DNA of 64,000 nucleotides from Epithemia pelagica (lineage: Eukaryota > Bacillariophyta > Bacillariophyceae > Surirellales > Surirellaceae): positions 682,001 to 746,000 of the forward strand of contig OX337235.1 of the NCBI GenBank assembly GCA_946965045.2, written 5' to 3'. This document shows, piece after piece, positions 42,549 through 53,977 of this stretch. Position 1 is the stretch's first letter. Every line of letters begins with the position of its first letter. A model generated the notes under the pieces. It ran no database searches. It saw only the letters and a list, made by a program, of their open reading frames with translations, and was not told where the DNA came from. A program made the position numbers and the translations under genes.

Positions 42549-42624
42549 CTAGAGGCTCGAGCCTCTAGAGCCTCGAGACTCTAGTCTAGAGGCTCGAGCC
42601 TCTAGAGCCTCGAGACTCTAGAGG
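42549..42624. repeat. Two tandem copies of a nested palindrome
   Basis: A unit of about 37 bp occurs twice. Each contains the perfect 16-bp palindrome AGAGGCTCGAGCCTCT, CTCTAGAG and a second CTCGAG. The array can fold into cruciforms in several registers. No coding potential. Confidence 0.8.
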
Positions 42625-43037
42625 GACAACTTGTTACTCCTACAAAGGGGGACGAGGGCCATGACTTACTACGAAGGACAACGAGTTACTCTACGAACTA
42701 CTAGAGGGTTCCCACATAGTTGGTGCTCCTCCTCCTCCAGAATGGACTCAAAGAGTGAGAGTTGAAACATTATGGAGTGGACAAGCCGAGGTCTCAAGTA
42801 CTCCTACATACTAGACTCTACCTCCGAAGACTGTCATCGTCAGCCTACCTCTCGTGGTGTTGGTAGGCCTAATAGGGGAAGAGTTGATTGCAGAAAAGGG
42901 TGGATAGAGGACATAGCTAATCGGAGTATAGCCAGATAGCAATAGCAAGGTCGATCTGGTACGTTTTGTACGATAATTATGTTGGTGATGTCGAGACAGC
43001 GAACAGACACAGAAAGCGAACTGTGATTACGGGGTCC

Positions 43038-43118
43038 CGGGGGGGACGAAAAATTCCACCGCGATAGATAATAGGAGTACTACAATACGCTATAGCGATG
43101 GAATTTTTCGTCCCCCGG
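43038..43118. repeat. Inverted repeat with about 29-bp arms (foldback or MITE-like)
   Basis: Left arm about 43038-43066 and right arm about 43089-43118 share GGGGGACGAAAAATTCCA with its complement, then CGC-ATAG with single mismatches. The spacer is about 22 bp. Outer G-runs differ by a base or two. It could be a small transposon relic. Confidence 0.65.
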
Positions 43119-44248
43119 AGCATAGCAAATAGCAATGGCACATAGCACAGGGCAGTACGACGTACGACCTACGACTATGAACGTCACGATGAGAATTGCT
43201 CCATGTTCCATCAGCCAGCAGACTGAACTGGGAGATTCCAAGTTCCAACTCTTCCTCTAGGTGTATGAGTCGTTGAGATTCGTGGATGTAAGCTTTTAAT
43301 TCCTCTATTTATGGTGTAGGGACGAGTTTCTCACTGTGCATGTGGGAGAAAAGGGAATGGAGAAAGGACTGAGCAAATGGAATGGCAAGAAATTGGATAT
43401 CCAATTCGGGAAGTATGGTTCCCCGACGGCTTTCCTAGGTAGGTATGCATTGTTCCGGAGGAAGCAAAACCCAGATAAATGGGCCAGCAGAGTGTCGACG
43501 CAATCCACAAACTGCCGACCTTGTGACATGACCACCGCGTAGGTTTCCTGTTGGTCTGGGCGCGTTTGGCGGGGTTGTCATTGAGAGAAAGGCCAATTCG
43601 CCGGTGCCAATGTTCCGCACCTTGGCACCATAGGCGATGTTGGATGCCTGATCCATCCAGTTTGCGATAAAGACGGCCATGTCGTTGTCTTTCAGGAGCA
43701 TGTGAGCAGCAGTCGGACTCGTCACTTGGAGCATGGCCTGTTGTTCCGTCTTGTCAGAACGGAACTGGAAGATGGAACTGCATATGTTTCTTTATCTACT
43801 TCTAGTAGCTATCCCTCTATCATCGACTCCCCTAGTATTGGGACCTACATTGGTCTATCACGTATCATCACTATTCTAGAAAGAGACTGGAGATAGGCTA
43901 CGAGTAAAGATGATGGATCGTATAATGTACATGTGTTGGATTCCCTCGTAGAAACGGTGCGATTGTTCCCCAAACGCTTCGGTCCGTTGTCGTTCGACAG
44001 TATCTTTAACGTTTGTGCGATGGCCACCTCATTCGTACACTTGTTCGGATATGGTTCCAAACGAAGGATGCCCCGTTTCGGGAGCCGAAGAAACTGGGAA
44101 TCGTACCAGAGGCAATGTGTTTTCTGTTTGGAAACAACAAGAACTTGTCCGTCACACCGCCACCACCACCACGACGCATCCATTCCAAGGCAATCGGTCT
44201 ATACGTAGGCACACGAGAGACAAGGTTCATGCCCCATGTGTTTGGTTC

Positions 44249-45989
44249 TTAAACAATATCGGGAACCACACTGCGCTTGTTGGGTTTGGTAGTGGTATTC
44301 GTTCCACACGACGCGGTCGAACAGCACGTTTGTTCGAGCCGCGCCAGGGAGGCACTGCTGCTGCTGGTACAAAATCCCATGACTTCGTCCCGCACGGGCG
44401 TCGGAAAACAGGCTCCATGCACAAAGGGCGACAACCAATCGAGACGGAATTTGTTGGCCATGAGATTGTGGTGTCGTCGTCCCTTCTTGTTACTTCGGCC
44501 TTCTTTGGACAAACCAAACACTTCGGCCAGACCCGACAAGGATCCACCCACTTCAATTCCCTTGAGACGATCAATGTGCGTCATTTTATGCTGTACCACT
44601 TCCATTTGATCAACTGTTAACACAGAGCAAACACCACAAATGGACCAATCCGCAAGGCAAGCACAGGTCATGGTCAGTACACCAACCTGTCGGAAAAAGA
44701 CGTTACAAGATTGCCATTTTCGGCACCAAGAATGTTCACGTACACATCATACAGGAGGTAAAGATTCCAAACAAGAGCGATTCAATCAAGAGTAGTAGAA
44801 CTGTCAATAACTGAGAGGGATGATCGACGCACGAGGGGGGAGGACTATGCAAGGCTTCGGCGTGGACGGCCGCCGACGCATTGGCGGCTTGCATCGCATG
44901 GTCATAATGCCCATGTCGATGATACAAATGACTCCGGGAGGAATGGACACAGGAAGAAAATCGAAAAATGACGAGCAGCATGGAATAGGTGCAATTGACA
45001 AAGGTGTAAAAGACAAAGAGCAAAAAGTACTTGTGATTGCCAATGGCAACGCAATTGTTGACCCAGGGACAATGATGATCCATTTTGATAATGCATCGTT
45101 TGCAAATACTGCAATGATGCGCTCGCGGTGGTTTGAAGGCCTTGCAGCGACGACACAACCGCAAATTGCGTGGTTGCTTCCGTGTCAAGGGTACGTGATC
45201 CAAAAGGGCATCTTCTCCGTTGGTCCGACTGCCGGCATTGACAAAGGCATCTTCTTCGTCGGCGTCCTCGGGTTCCTCTTCCGGTAAGGGTTTGGCATCG
45301 GGTGGGACCGCACCTGGATTGGTCGTCATGGTTTTGAAATGACTGTAAATGGCCAATCCGGCAATGGACACAAACAAGGCTTCATGAAACAAGCCGACAC
45401 TGGTCAGGTGTCGGACCGATTCGCCCGTGGCTGTGACGAGCGTCACCGACATCCAGGGTGGTAACAACACCCACGTGACGGCATAGAGCGAATACAAATG
45501 CAAACTGTACGTAAAGGCCGCGCACAACAAACCGCAACAATCCAAATTCAACCACATGTAGTCAAAGGGTCCTGTACCAAACCAACGACGACGAACTGTG
45601 GCTCTCAAGACGGATTGTTCCTTGTGCAAATCTTCCATGACACGATTGCTCAAATCAATGGAAGACATGGGTCCGGACGACGACGATGTTGTCGTTGTTG
45701 TCAAGGTCGATCGGGACGCGGTCAAGGATCCAGAAAAACTGTGACTGGTACTGGCTTTTCGACTGTTTCGTGAAGTGGTATTTTTCGCGTGATGAGACGT
45801 ATGATTGCCCGAGGATGGAGCCGATTGGGTCGCCAACAAGGTCGTCGTTGCCGGAAGAATGGTCGGTGGTGACGACTGACTGGTGCTGCTGGTCCCTGTA
45901 GCAGCGGACGCACCGCCTGCCATGGGAGTTTTACGACGCTTGGTCGTTCCCACATTGGACGATGTCATGGCAGTGTCTTCCAGCATCAT
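44249..45989 (-). CDS. DHHC-type protein S-acyltransferase, two exons
   Basis: Exons 45989-44744 and 44613-44249 join across a 130-bp GT-AG intron, giving MMFDQMEVV...THIDRLKG, the expected sequence after the last membrane helix. The ATG at 45989 is the first in frame; about 536 aa. A Ser/Thr-rich N-terminal region is followed by two helices (about 45560-45330), an acidic loop, and the Cys-rich domain CRRCKAFKPPRAHHCSICKRC with DHHCPWVNNC. Two more helices follow (YFLLFVFYTFVNCTYSMLLVIF; LLTVLLLLIESLLFGIF). The enzyme attaches palmitate to cysteines through the DHHC Cys, probably in Golgi or plasma membrane. The C-terminal tail (FRLDWLSPF...) is less certain, and a further intron is possible. 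Confidence 0.85.
44614..44743 (-). other. Intron of the DHHC gene
   Basis: Donor GTACGT and acceptor TTAACAG on the minus strand. Without splicing, the first exon would end at once in CT-stop. Splicing restores the conserved DQ-x-x-V and THIDRLKG region, which supports this model. Confidence 0.75.
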
Positions 45990-47856
45990 GGTATGCAGTG
46001 CAATCGAACCAAACCAACCACAACAACAACAGTTGGTACTTGTACGAATGACAAGAACCTCATTGTGCTTGTGTGTCGGCACGAAGTACTATTTTGTTTA
46101 CAGTCCAAAAAACGTGACACAATTAAGACTGTTCGGCTCAAATGGAAGGATTAAAATGTAAGGGTCGGATCGGAGATAAGCACATAGATCGAATCGTCTT
46201 TTGATGCTCTTTCAGATAAGCCCCTATATGTCTTCTGAAATAAAGATATACATTTCTGAATATTTGGTTAAAGTTTGCCCAACGAAATTCTAGTATTGAA
46301 AACCCTAATGGGGTTTGTGTGGCACAGGTGAAGGAAGACTACGTGAGTCGCGCGCGTGAATGACCTTAGGGGTACGAGCCGCGCGCAACCCAAAAACTTT
46401 GGAGCGCGATAGCTCGAGAGAGGGATTTTTGGAAAATCCTGCCATTTGAACAGAACAGTCTTAATTAGGAATGCTGGTGGCTACCGATGCTACCCGGACC
46501 ATGAGAGTTTCGAGAAGAACCATGATGGGAGTGTCCGCAGTCCTGTCTCTAGGAAGAGCGACGAAACAGAGAATCATGTCGCTTCCCAATTCTCATGGGT
46601 GCCATTTTTACTCTAGGTAGACTGGTTCATCGTCTGTCAATCAACGAGGGTGCACAACCATTGTCTCTCGGGGGGCGTTTGGCCTACTTTTGTGTGGACG
46701 TGAGAACACCAATCTATACTTTTCCTAATTCCTAAGTAGACTTTGAAAACAAATACAGCTGCACCCCAACAAATGACGATGAAAATCCAAACATCCTCCA
46801 GTAGTCGTTGTCGATTGTCGACATTGCACCGCCCAACATTTTCGTATTGTATCTGTCCCATCCATGGCAGTGTCCCAAGGAGTGAACATAGAGCGTCCAG
46901 TCTCTTGCTTCGTCGTCCTGAAGGATGAGGCTGTGTTGTTGTCATTCGATAGAGCGAAACAAGCCTTTACCTCTTGTGTGCCCGCTGTCCTTTTCGCAAC
47001 TGTTCAGATGGCACATGGCAGTAGAGGCTCTAGAGAGTGGTACGAGGCGTAGTAGAGGTGTAATAGATAATAGTCGGAGAAGAGGATAGAGGATAGGCCA
47101 TGGCCAAGAGAATTGAAGGCCTACGGTCTACGGTATCGAAAATCGAAACACGGGATCGCTTATTATGGCGGTGGCTACCATAACTCGTCGTTTTCGCTAT
47201 CCGGAAGCTCGAAGATGTTCGACGCAACAATTCTCAGGACTCATGGAACGCTAGAAAGTGGTCAGTCGCCGTTGTTCCAACGGAACCTGTCCGCCGGCCC
47301 GTCTACTCTCTATCTGACACATTTTCTTACAGGAGAGTATTTCGTATTTCAGCCTCTCATTTGAGCCATGACATGTCTCATCTATTCTTCAACGGCCCAT
47401 CAAAATCAAAGCGGGATGATCAATAATCAATACCCAATACCGTAGACGAGCCACACAAGATAGAATCATCCATAATCTCATGTTCAAGGAGGACTTGATA
47501 ATTCCGATCTCCAATGGGACAAGCGAGCCAGTTAATCGAAAAACGTAAAATGTAAAATTATGGCGTGGCTGCTGTTTGAAGCCTGAAGCCCCAAGCCCCA
47601 AGTTGAACATTGAACAACACGACAAGGACTCGCCTCAACTCGGGGCACTTCCAATTTCCAAGCAAGACCCGTGCCAAGCGGCCGAGGCCATTCATGACTT
47701 TTCTTGATTGTTCGATGGATTGATGGAGAAATCTCTCTGCTGGTTTAGGTGTTAGGCGTCATCTCGTCCATTATTCTCACAACAAGCAAGAAGAAGAACT
47801 TGGTTGTTGTTGTCTTCCCAGTTCTTGCCCTTGGAAGAGGAAGCATTGTGTCGGCC
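45990..47856. other. Intergenic region, no gene supported
   Basis: About 1.9 kb between the diverging DHHC (-) and Sec14-like (+) genes. One minus-strand frame (46637-46945) has an ATG and one hydrophobic segment, but no family support. The rest is AT-rich or low in coding signal. Confidence 0.4.
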
Positions 47857-49183
47857 ATGGAGTATGCAGAAGAGAAAGAGTTCACATCCTTCGAAGAGGA
47901 AACCACATCCGCTTCGGACGCGGAAGAATCTAGAATGTTGAACTCACTGGATGCTGGCACTGACGGTCTTGAAACATCACCACCAAGAAGTCTTTTGGGC
48001 CTGGAACAGCTCCGAGACCGAGCTCGTATGCATGTTCAAGAGGTAAGTCGTCCTTTGTTCCAACTGCTACATGCTTCCGCATTGAATATCGGCGGCTCAT
48101 GTTCTTTGTCACGTTCTCAACCTTTGATACTTGTAGTATATTCGGACCATACCGGCTGGACGCAAGTTGGCCTACATGGAAGCGGTGACCAAGGCACCCA
48201 ATCTGGTTGCGACCGAGACGGACGCGATGCAGTTTGTCCGTCACTGCAAGTACAATATTGCCGCGGCATCCGAACGACTCATCTTGTACTGGACGACACG
48301 GAAACAAGTCTTTGGTGCAAATGGAGCCTTTTTGCCTCTTTCCATGACTGGGTATGGGGCCTTGACGGAAAATGATGTTTTGCAACTCAAAGCAGGCTTT
48401 CCGGCGTGGTTGCCGAACACAACCGGTGGTCTTCATGTCGCCTACGCCGATCGTCGACAACACCTTCCAAGTTGCGATGCGGAAGCTCGTTTGCGATGTA
48501 CATTTTACTTGGCCCATTTGGCATCCAAAGATAGCCTGACTCAAACGGATGGAGTCTTGGTACTGGTGCTGTTGAACAATAAGCGAGTCATGGGGTTTGA
48601 TCTCGACTATGCGCGCAAAAGCTCACACCTACTCAGACATGTCTTACCCATCAAGTTTCGCCATCATATTCTGAATTTCATGCCAACCACCATGACACGG
48701 CGGTATACAGCTCAAAATATCATCACCAACTATCTTTCTGAGCTGTTGAACATCGGATTTGGTCCCTCCGATACACGTGTTCACTTTGAACGCGAAAATG
48801 GCCAGATTTTGAGGGAACTCATGGAGCTGGGTTTAACAAAAGAGGGCATACCAACCGATTTGGGTGGATCCTGGACCTTTGACATGTTTTCGGACTGGTG
48901 TCGCCAGCAAGTGGCGGCAGAGCGACTCGAATCTCTCCGAGCCGGCACGGGAATGTTCCCAGCAACCATGGCTTTTCCGGCCGACGAGCAATCGAGACTT
49001 ACACAAGTACGAATGACCAACGCCATTCATTCTCGTCGAAAACGCGATCGAAGACGGAACGAAGAGGCCGAGTTGAAAGAAGAACATGCAAAGCTGGAAG
49101 CTGAACATGCCTCATTGGAAGCCGAACACAAGAGGCTTCGAAACTTGCTCGAACAAGCAAACGAAGTGCTGGGCGAGATATAG
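47857..49183 (+). CDS. Sec14/CRAL-TRIO-like lipid-binding protein with C-terminal coiled coil
   Basis: Two exons, 47857-48042 and 48137-49183, around a 94-bp intron (GTAAGT...TTGTAG). Splicing joins RMHVQE to YIRTIPAGRK. 410 aa from the ATG at 47857 (GCCATGG context). The N-terminal part is acidic (EEKEFTSFEEET). Then comes a CRAL-TRIO N-terminal helix pattern (AMQFVRHCKYNIAAASERLILYWTTRKQVFG) and a lipid-binding-like domain (LPNTTGGLHVAYADRRQ; GVLVLVLLNN). The C-terminus is a basic then heptad-like coiled coil (EEAELKEEHAKLEAEHASL). Expected role: cytosolic transfer or sensing of phospholipids. The match is at pattern level, so the family call is moderate. Confidence 0.65.
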
Positions 49184-49581
49184 GCCGGCTGCGATGATAG
49201 CAAACACACCTCAACTGCAGACTCGTAAGGAAATGTAACATTGTTTTTGCTTTTTTACAGGTAGCCCATTCCAAACGCTGACATGATACATGATGCTGGT
49301 AGATCAGCTATCAGCATTGCAAAATTACCTGACCGCAAAGCATCGGTAGAAAACCAAAGACGAGGATGTCGCTTTTGAGTCGCTCACATGAAAATGGTGA
49401 TTGTGGGAACCATGGCATGACATGACCCATCAACAAAAAAACAATTTAAGAGCAGATGTCCTTTGACACTGATATAAGTTCGCGTCTGCCCCAAGAAGGT
49501 GTATGGAGGATCTTTCAATGAAGCTCGTCTCGTCTTTCTGTTTCGCTGATTGCTTGCCCCACCATATCTTTGGTTGTGGAA
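49184..49581. other. Intergenic region
   Basis: About 400 bp between the Sec14-like gene and the decarboxylase. No gene or repeat recognised. Confidence 0.4.
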
Positions 49582-51001
49582 ATGAATGCCTTTGCCATTC
49601 GACGCTGCCTTCTCAAGGGACCATTTGGACTTGTGCAGCCAGATTTTTATTCTTCTCCTGTATCGTTTGGACTTGAGAATGTTTCTCATTGGTTCTCGAA
49701 ACAAAGACGTTTTCTCAGCAGCTCTGCTCAGATTGACGATGATGATCCCGACGCTCCACTTCCGGGACCAGTTGTGCCTCCCGTTGATCGATGGAATCCT
49801 CGACAAGCAAAGCTTCTCTTTGCCCAGTTGAATGCTCTTCGAACACCCATAAACGAAAACAATATGACTCAAACGGAGGCATCGCTTGTCGGGTGCTTGA
49901 GGGAGGTATACAATCCTATACTAACTCCTGTCAAAAACGGCAAAAATCGAGAAACATTTTGGCTGCCGTTCCGAAATGCCGAAAAGAACATTTCACAATT
50001 CTTTGAAGAATGGCTTTATTACGCCCCGAAACCAGACGGAAACAAAACTCCCGGTCTCTATGCTGAAGAATGGGATTACCTGGCTAATACCAAGGAAGGT
50101 CTGAAACTCACCAATGAAAACGAGCCGTTCAAAAAGTGGTTTGTCGACTTTTTGTATCTTCGTGGCACATGGATTAAATCTAATCTCTCCTCAGCCTCCC
50201 TTAGGCAATGGATGGTATACCAAGGCGAAGCCGGACATCCATTCAATATTTCCGACTATATTGTTCCAGATCCAAAGGCTCCCGGTGGCGGCTTCAAGTC
50301 GTTTAACCAGTTCTTTTTGCGTTGAATCAAACAGGGCGTCAGACCACTTGGCAACGCCCCAATTGTATCGCCCTGCGATGGTGGTGCCTTTTACCTTGAA
50401 GAAGAGCTTAAGGTCCCATCTTGTGAAGACAATGGTAGCGATAAGAAACCAATCATCTTGCCACGCAAGTCAAACGATCCCTTTGACATGCGCTTCCCGG
50501 ATATGGTGATGCGTTTGTGGGTTGTCCACAATTGGACATTCTCTTGTGGTTTACAGACTACCATCATTTCAATTCCCCTGTCGAAGGGGAAGTGATTCAT
50601 GCATCGGAGTACAAAGGGTCTTACAACTACGACTTTGACGACTATAATCCAGATGATCCGCACGCTCCCCCTCCGTTGGAGGGGAGCGACAAGGTGGGTT
50701 TGTATCAGAACCTGGCCAAACACAAACGGTATGCCTGGATTATCAGGACACCAGATCTAGGCTTGGTTGCTATGATTGCCATTGGATTCTGGGATGTTGG
50801 ATCTATTATTCAGTTGCTAGAGTTGGGGACAAGCTCGAAAAGGGGCAGTACATGGGACACTTTGCCTACGGAGGATCCTCCATTGTCCTTGCTTTTGAAC
50901 CCGGCAAGAACGTAGAATTTAGTGTGGAAGGCAAGCCTCTTCTTGGCGCTGATCAACCCACCCTCATCAAGATTCGTCTGGATTTTGGTGGAACGAAATA
51001 A
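49582..51001 (+). pseudogene. Phosphatidylserine decarboxylase, disrupted
   Basis: The family converts phosphatidylserine to phosphatidylethanolamine. The basic, Ser-rich N-terminus from ATG 49582 could target mitochondria. The frame runs to FKSFNQFFLR, then meets TGA at 50323-50325. It continues as IKQGVRPL...IVSPCDGG (family: FFxR-x-x-x-G-x-RP ... SP-x-DG). A shift near 50486-50495 moves it into the frame of GDAFVG and LLWFTDYHHFNSPVEG. A second shift near 50811-50814 leads to VGDKLEKGQYMGHFAYGGSSIVLAF, which holds the GGSS cleavage site where the pyruvoyl cofactor forms. Both shifts fit single-base deletions. Stop TAA at 50999. All key motifs survive, so decay is recent or the lesions are sequencing errors. 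Confidence 0.8.
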
Positions 51002-51747
51002 AGTCTTGATTTCTCGAAAAGCTTTCAAAGACCACATCTATTAGCAACCCGCATGTTCCAATACCTCTTGAGCTTTAGTTTGTTCTTGTGCAGAACAGAT
51101 GCGTATCCATGATAGCGGACGGTCCAAACTGATGCGGTGGGGATAGGGTGGAGTAATAATCTCCTTTTCTGACTGTCCCTTTCCCAACCTCTAGCCGCTT
51201 CGGACAACAAAACGGTTCCAGTACACCCTCAGCGGACATTGCGATATCTGTGTGTGGTTTGATCAACGCATCTGCGACCGAGACAATCGGTGAGTGACAC
51301 TTCGTTACATGTTGGATGCAGGCCTTGTTCCAGAGAAGATCCTATTACTCACTTCTTTTGTCGATTCAAAAGAACATCCGAATCCGACATCCTCCGACAT
51401 CTCCGACATCTCCGACATCATCCGACCTCCGACATCCGACATCTCCGACATCCGTGACTCATGTAATACTCCTATCGATGTATGAAAGCTGAAGCTAGTT
51501 GATAATGGCATGATGCGTCATCGTGACTATACTCTGAGTAGTAGAACAAAAATTTGAGTCCCAAATAGCGGAAGTTCGAAGAGATTCCTCTTCCGAGTCC
51601 CTCTTTTTTTCGCAAGACAACAGACAACATCTTCTCACAAAATCAACACGCAATCACCGAAAACCGAAAACCCAAGACAACACAAAATATCCATACTCTA
51701 GAAAGATCTGTCTCTCTTTACAGACAAACGACAAGAACAGTACAGCC
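51002..51747. other. Intergenic region with a short tandem repeat
   Basis: Between the decarboxylase and the dehydrogenase. Contains the TCCGACATC repeat listed separately. No gene recognised; the 3' part, rich in A and C with cacaaaat and caaaatcaac blocks, should be the dehydrogenase promoter and 5' UTR. Confidence 0.45.
51377..51462 (+). repeat. Degenerate TCCGACATC tandem repeat
   Basis: About nine imperfect 6-12 nt units based on TCCGACATC. It is non-coding by position and looks like replication slippage. Confidence 0.8.
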
Positions 51748-52521
51748 ATGTCTTTTTCTTCCTCTTTACCTTTTCCCATTGAAAACCAAGTTGCCTTTGT
51801 GACTGGAACCAACAAGCCCAATGGCCTTGGACGAGCCATGGTTCATGCACTCTTACAACAAGGTGCGCAAAAGGTCTATGCCACCGCCCGAGATGCATCT
51901 GAGCTCCAAGACTTGGTGACCCAATATAACACGAGAGTCGTTGCGGTGGAACTGGATGTGACGGACCTTTCGGCCATTGCCGCACTTTCCACCTTGTACC
52001 CGGACGTGACAGTCCTGGTCAACAATGCCGGATACTTGTCGGGCAACGGTGCCATGGATAATGATTTGGAAAAGCTGCAGCGAGAAATCAACGTCAACTT
52101 GATTGCACCATGGGCCATGGTCCAAAGTTTTGGTGCTCTTTGGAAAAGATCCAATAGCAGTCGTGACACTTCCTCGACTGCTGTGGTGAATATCAATTCG
52201 ATTGCCTCACTCATCAGTTTTCCAGTGGCTGGCACCTACTCGGCCGTCAAGGCTGCCTCGCATTCCATGACACAAGCCCAACGACGAGAACTCCCCAATA
52301 GCTTGGTAGTGGGTGTATATCCTGGGCCTATTGATACATCCATGACCAAAGAAGTACCATTTGAAAAGGCTCCACCAAGTTCGGTGGCTAAGGCCATTCT
52401 TCAAGGTTTGCAAGAAGGTCAAGAAGATATCTTTCCGGATGCAGTGGCCAAGGATCTTTATGCAAAGTGGCAGAAAGATGCCAAAGCAGTCGAACAATCA
52501 ATGGCTCAATCATCTCAATAG
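51748..52521 (+). CDS. Short-chain dehydrogenase/reductase (SDR)
   Basis: 257 aa, single exon, ATG start, TAG stop. Classical SDR signatures: nucleotide-binding TGTNKPNGLGRA near residue 20 (TGxxxGxG variant), an acidic end of strand (ELDVTD), NNAG near residue 93, NINSIAS with the catalytic Ser, YSAVK with the catalytic Tyr and Lys, and YPGPIDT. It should be a cytosolic NAD(P)H-dependent oxidoreductase. The Arg after YATA (TARD) suggests NADPH preference. The substrate cannot be told from sequence. No membrane or targeting signal, and no lesions, in contrast to the gene upstream. Confidence 0.88.
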   Translation: MSFSSSLPFPIENQVAFVTGTNKPNGLGRAMVHALLQQGAQKVYATARDASELQDLVTQYNTRVVAVELDVTDLSAIAALSTLYPDVTVLVNNAGYLSGNGAMDNDLEKLQREINVNLIAPWAMVQSFGALWKRSNSSRDTSSTAVVNINSIASLISFPVAGTYSAVKAASHSMTQAQRRELPNSLVVGVYPGPIDTSMTKEVPFEKAPPSSVAKAILQGLQEGQEDIFPDAVAKDLYAKWQKDAKAVEQSMAQSSQ

Positions 52522-52816
52522 CTGTACATAAGAACCCGTGGACAAAGGAGGATCCTCTTCGCAACAGTTTAGTCAGTCTCTCTGTGTGTGTGGAAACAAT
52601 ACTCTCGTCCATAATGCTATTTGCAAGTCATGGTAGTTATTTCTGACAAGTCAAATAAAAGAGAGTAAATCTTGTAGCATAATGCACTTCTTTACTAGCC
52701 GGCGCAATTTGGACCAAACAATCACCACCCTATTTAATAGTCTCCTCGTTGCTGAACATGTCATGTGTTCCACATCACACCTTTCAAGTGTCATCCGTCC
52801 CCCCTCCATCAACACG

Positions 52817-53977
52817 TCACGTATTGGTCCTCGCTCGTTTGCAGGCTAATGTCGAGCGCGAGCCGGGTGTTTTTTTGGCATCTTGGATACCACTTTGTTC
52901 ATGACGACGGTGGTACCATTGGTTCGCTTGCTGCTCACAGAGTCGCCGAAAACACCACGTATGCCTGTCCATCAAGGATACTGTCTCACAGGAAGGATAC
53001 AAATATCCGCCAATCACGGCAATTTGATTGGCAAAAGTCACCACACTGCAGTTTCGACGCATTTGTTTGAGTGGTGGGAGATTCCAGACACGGTTACGGT
53101 ACGTATCCAAAATTTCCACAGTGTTGCCTTGTCCTGCCACAACCAGGCAGGATCTCACGGCGACCACTTGCGGGCTAGGGAAACGCCGGCATTCGGAAAG
53201 GACGAAATCAGAGTGACTCGTCCAACCGGGCGAAGAGGAAATGAGAGCCGCAACAGTCTCCTCCGTTGTCTCTTTACTGCCCAAAGGTTGCTTTGGAAAG
53301 TCCCAATACTCCACCGAGCGTCCAACTACAAAGATGCGGTCTTGCCGTAAAACGGTACTGGAACACCATTCTCGAGGAGTGTTCATGGATGGTCCCTCAA
53401 TGACAGTGAGGTTGATGGTGTCAATAATGTCAACTGACGACAAGCCCCAAGTCTGCCTTTGGTTGCATCCACCCATTACCACAATGTAACGATTTTGAAC
53501 TGCAACCGCGGAACATCCTTTCCGTCTCGTTGATAGTCGACATCTCAATGTTGTCCATTCCTCTTTGCGCCTCGCTGATGATGATTGCAGCAAATCTTTG
53601 ACATCCATCCGTTCAATACAATTCAAATTTGTGCCTCCATCTCCACCGAAATTGCCTCCCAGAACGTAAACTCCTCCATTGCACACAACCGCTGCAAACT
53701 TACAACGTTTCTTGTTCAAAGGGGGACCTTTTCGCCACCGCTTGGATGGTTCTGATAAATCCAATAACAGCACGGAGTTGAGAATGCCATGGAACTTTTG
53801 ATATCCTCCCAACACGGCTACCGTATGTGCCTGGTCGTTGTCGGGATGATGGAGTACGACCGAAGTGTGATACATACGCCATTCACCCTCCAGAGGTGGC
53901 CAGTCCTCTTCATTCCATTCGGCGGTCTCGTCCGACAAGACAATCCCCGAGTGCCATCCTTGCTCTTCCAGCGTCAT
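52817..53977 (-). CDS. Kelch-type propeller protein, copy 1
   Basis: 386 aa from the ATG at 53977 (MTLEEQGW); the frame is open further upstream but that part differs from copy 2. Kelch-like blades are marked by Gly pairs and later Trp: VAVLGGYQKF, VYVLGGNFGG, IVVMGGCNQ, IAVIGGYLYP. The last third is Cys- and Arg-rich (WCFRRLCEQQ). Kelch proteins are usually protein-binding adaptors, but no BTB or F-box domain is present. It is the distal member of a three-copy cluster and about 85-90% identical to copy 2 by eye. No lesions. Confidence 0.72.
   Translation of the reverse strand: MTLEEQGWHSGIVLSDETAEWNEEDWPPLEGEWRMYHTSVVLHHPDNDQAHTVAVLGGYQKFHGILNSVLLLDLSEPSKRWRKGPPLNKKRCKFAAVVCNGGVYVLGGNFGGDGGTNLNCIERMDVKDLLQSSSARRKEEWTTLRCRLSTRRKGCSAVAVQNRYIVVMGGCNQRQTWGLSSVDIIDTINLTVIEGPSMNTPREWCSSTVLRQDRIFVVGRSVEYWDFPKQPLGSKETTEETVAALISSSPGWTSHSDFVLSECRRFPSPQVVAVRSCLVVAGQGNTVEILDTYRNRVWNLPPLKQMRRNCSVVTFANQIAVIGGYLYPSCETVSLMDRHTWCFRRLCEQQANQWYHRRHEQSGIQDAKKTPGSRSTLACKRARTNT

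Larger units (their letters stand above)
41305..44248. other. Gene-poor region with palindromic and foldback repeats
   Basis: 2.9 kb without a gene I can support. It contains the palindromic array at 42549-42624 and the inverted repeat at 43038-43118. Minus-strand frames at 43435-43734 and 44006-44230 have plausible composition, but no family, start or splice evidence links them to the DHHC gene. Confidence 0.4.

Noticed and set aside
43435-44183. Extra 3' exons of the DHHC gene
   Set aside because: No phase-compatible splice sites could be assigned and the catalytic protein is complete without them.
46637-46945. Small one-TM protein on the minus strand
   Set aside because: A single hydrophobic stretch in 102 codons with no family, neighbours or paralogue is not enough.
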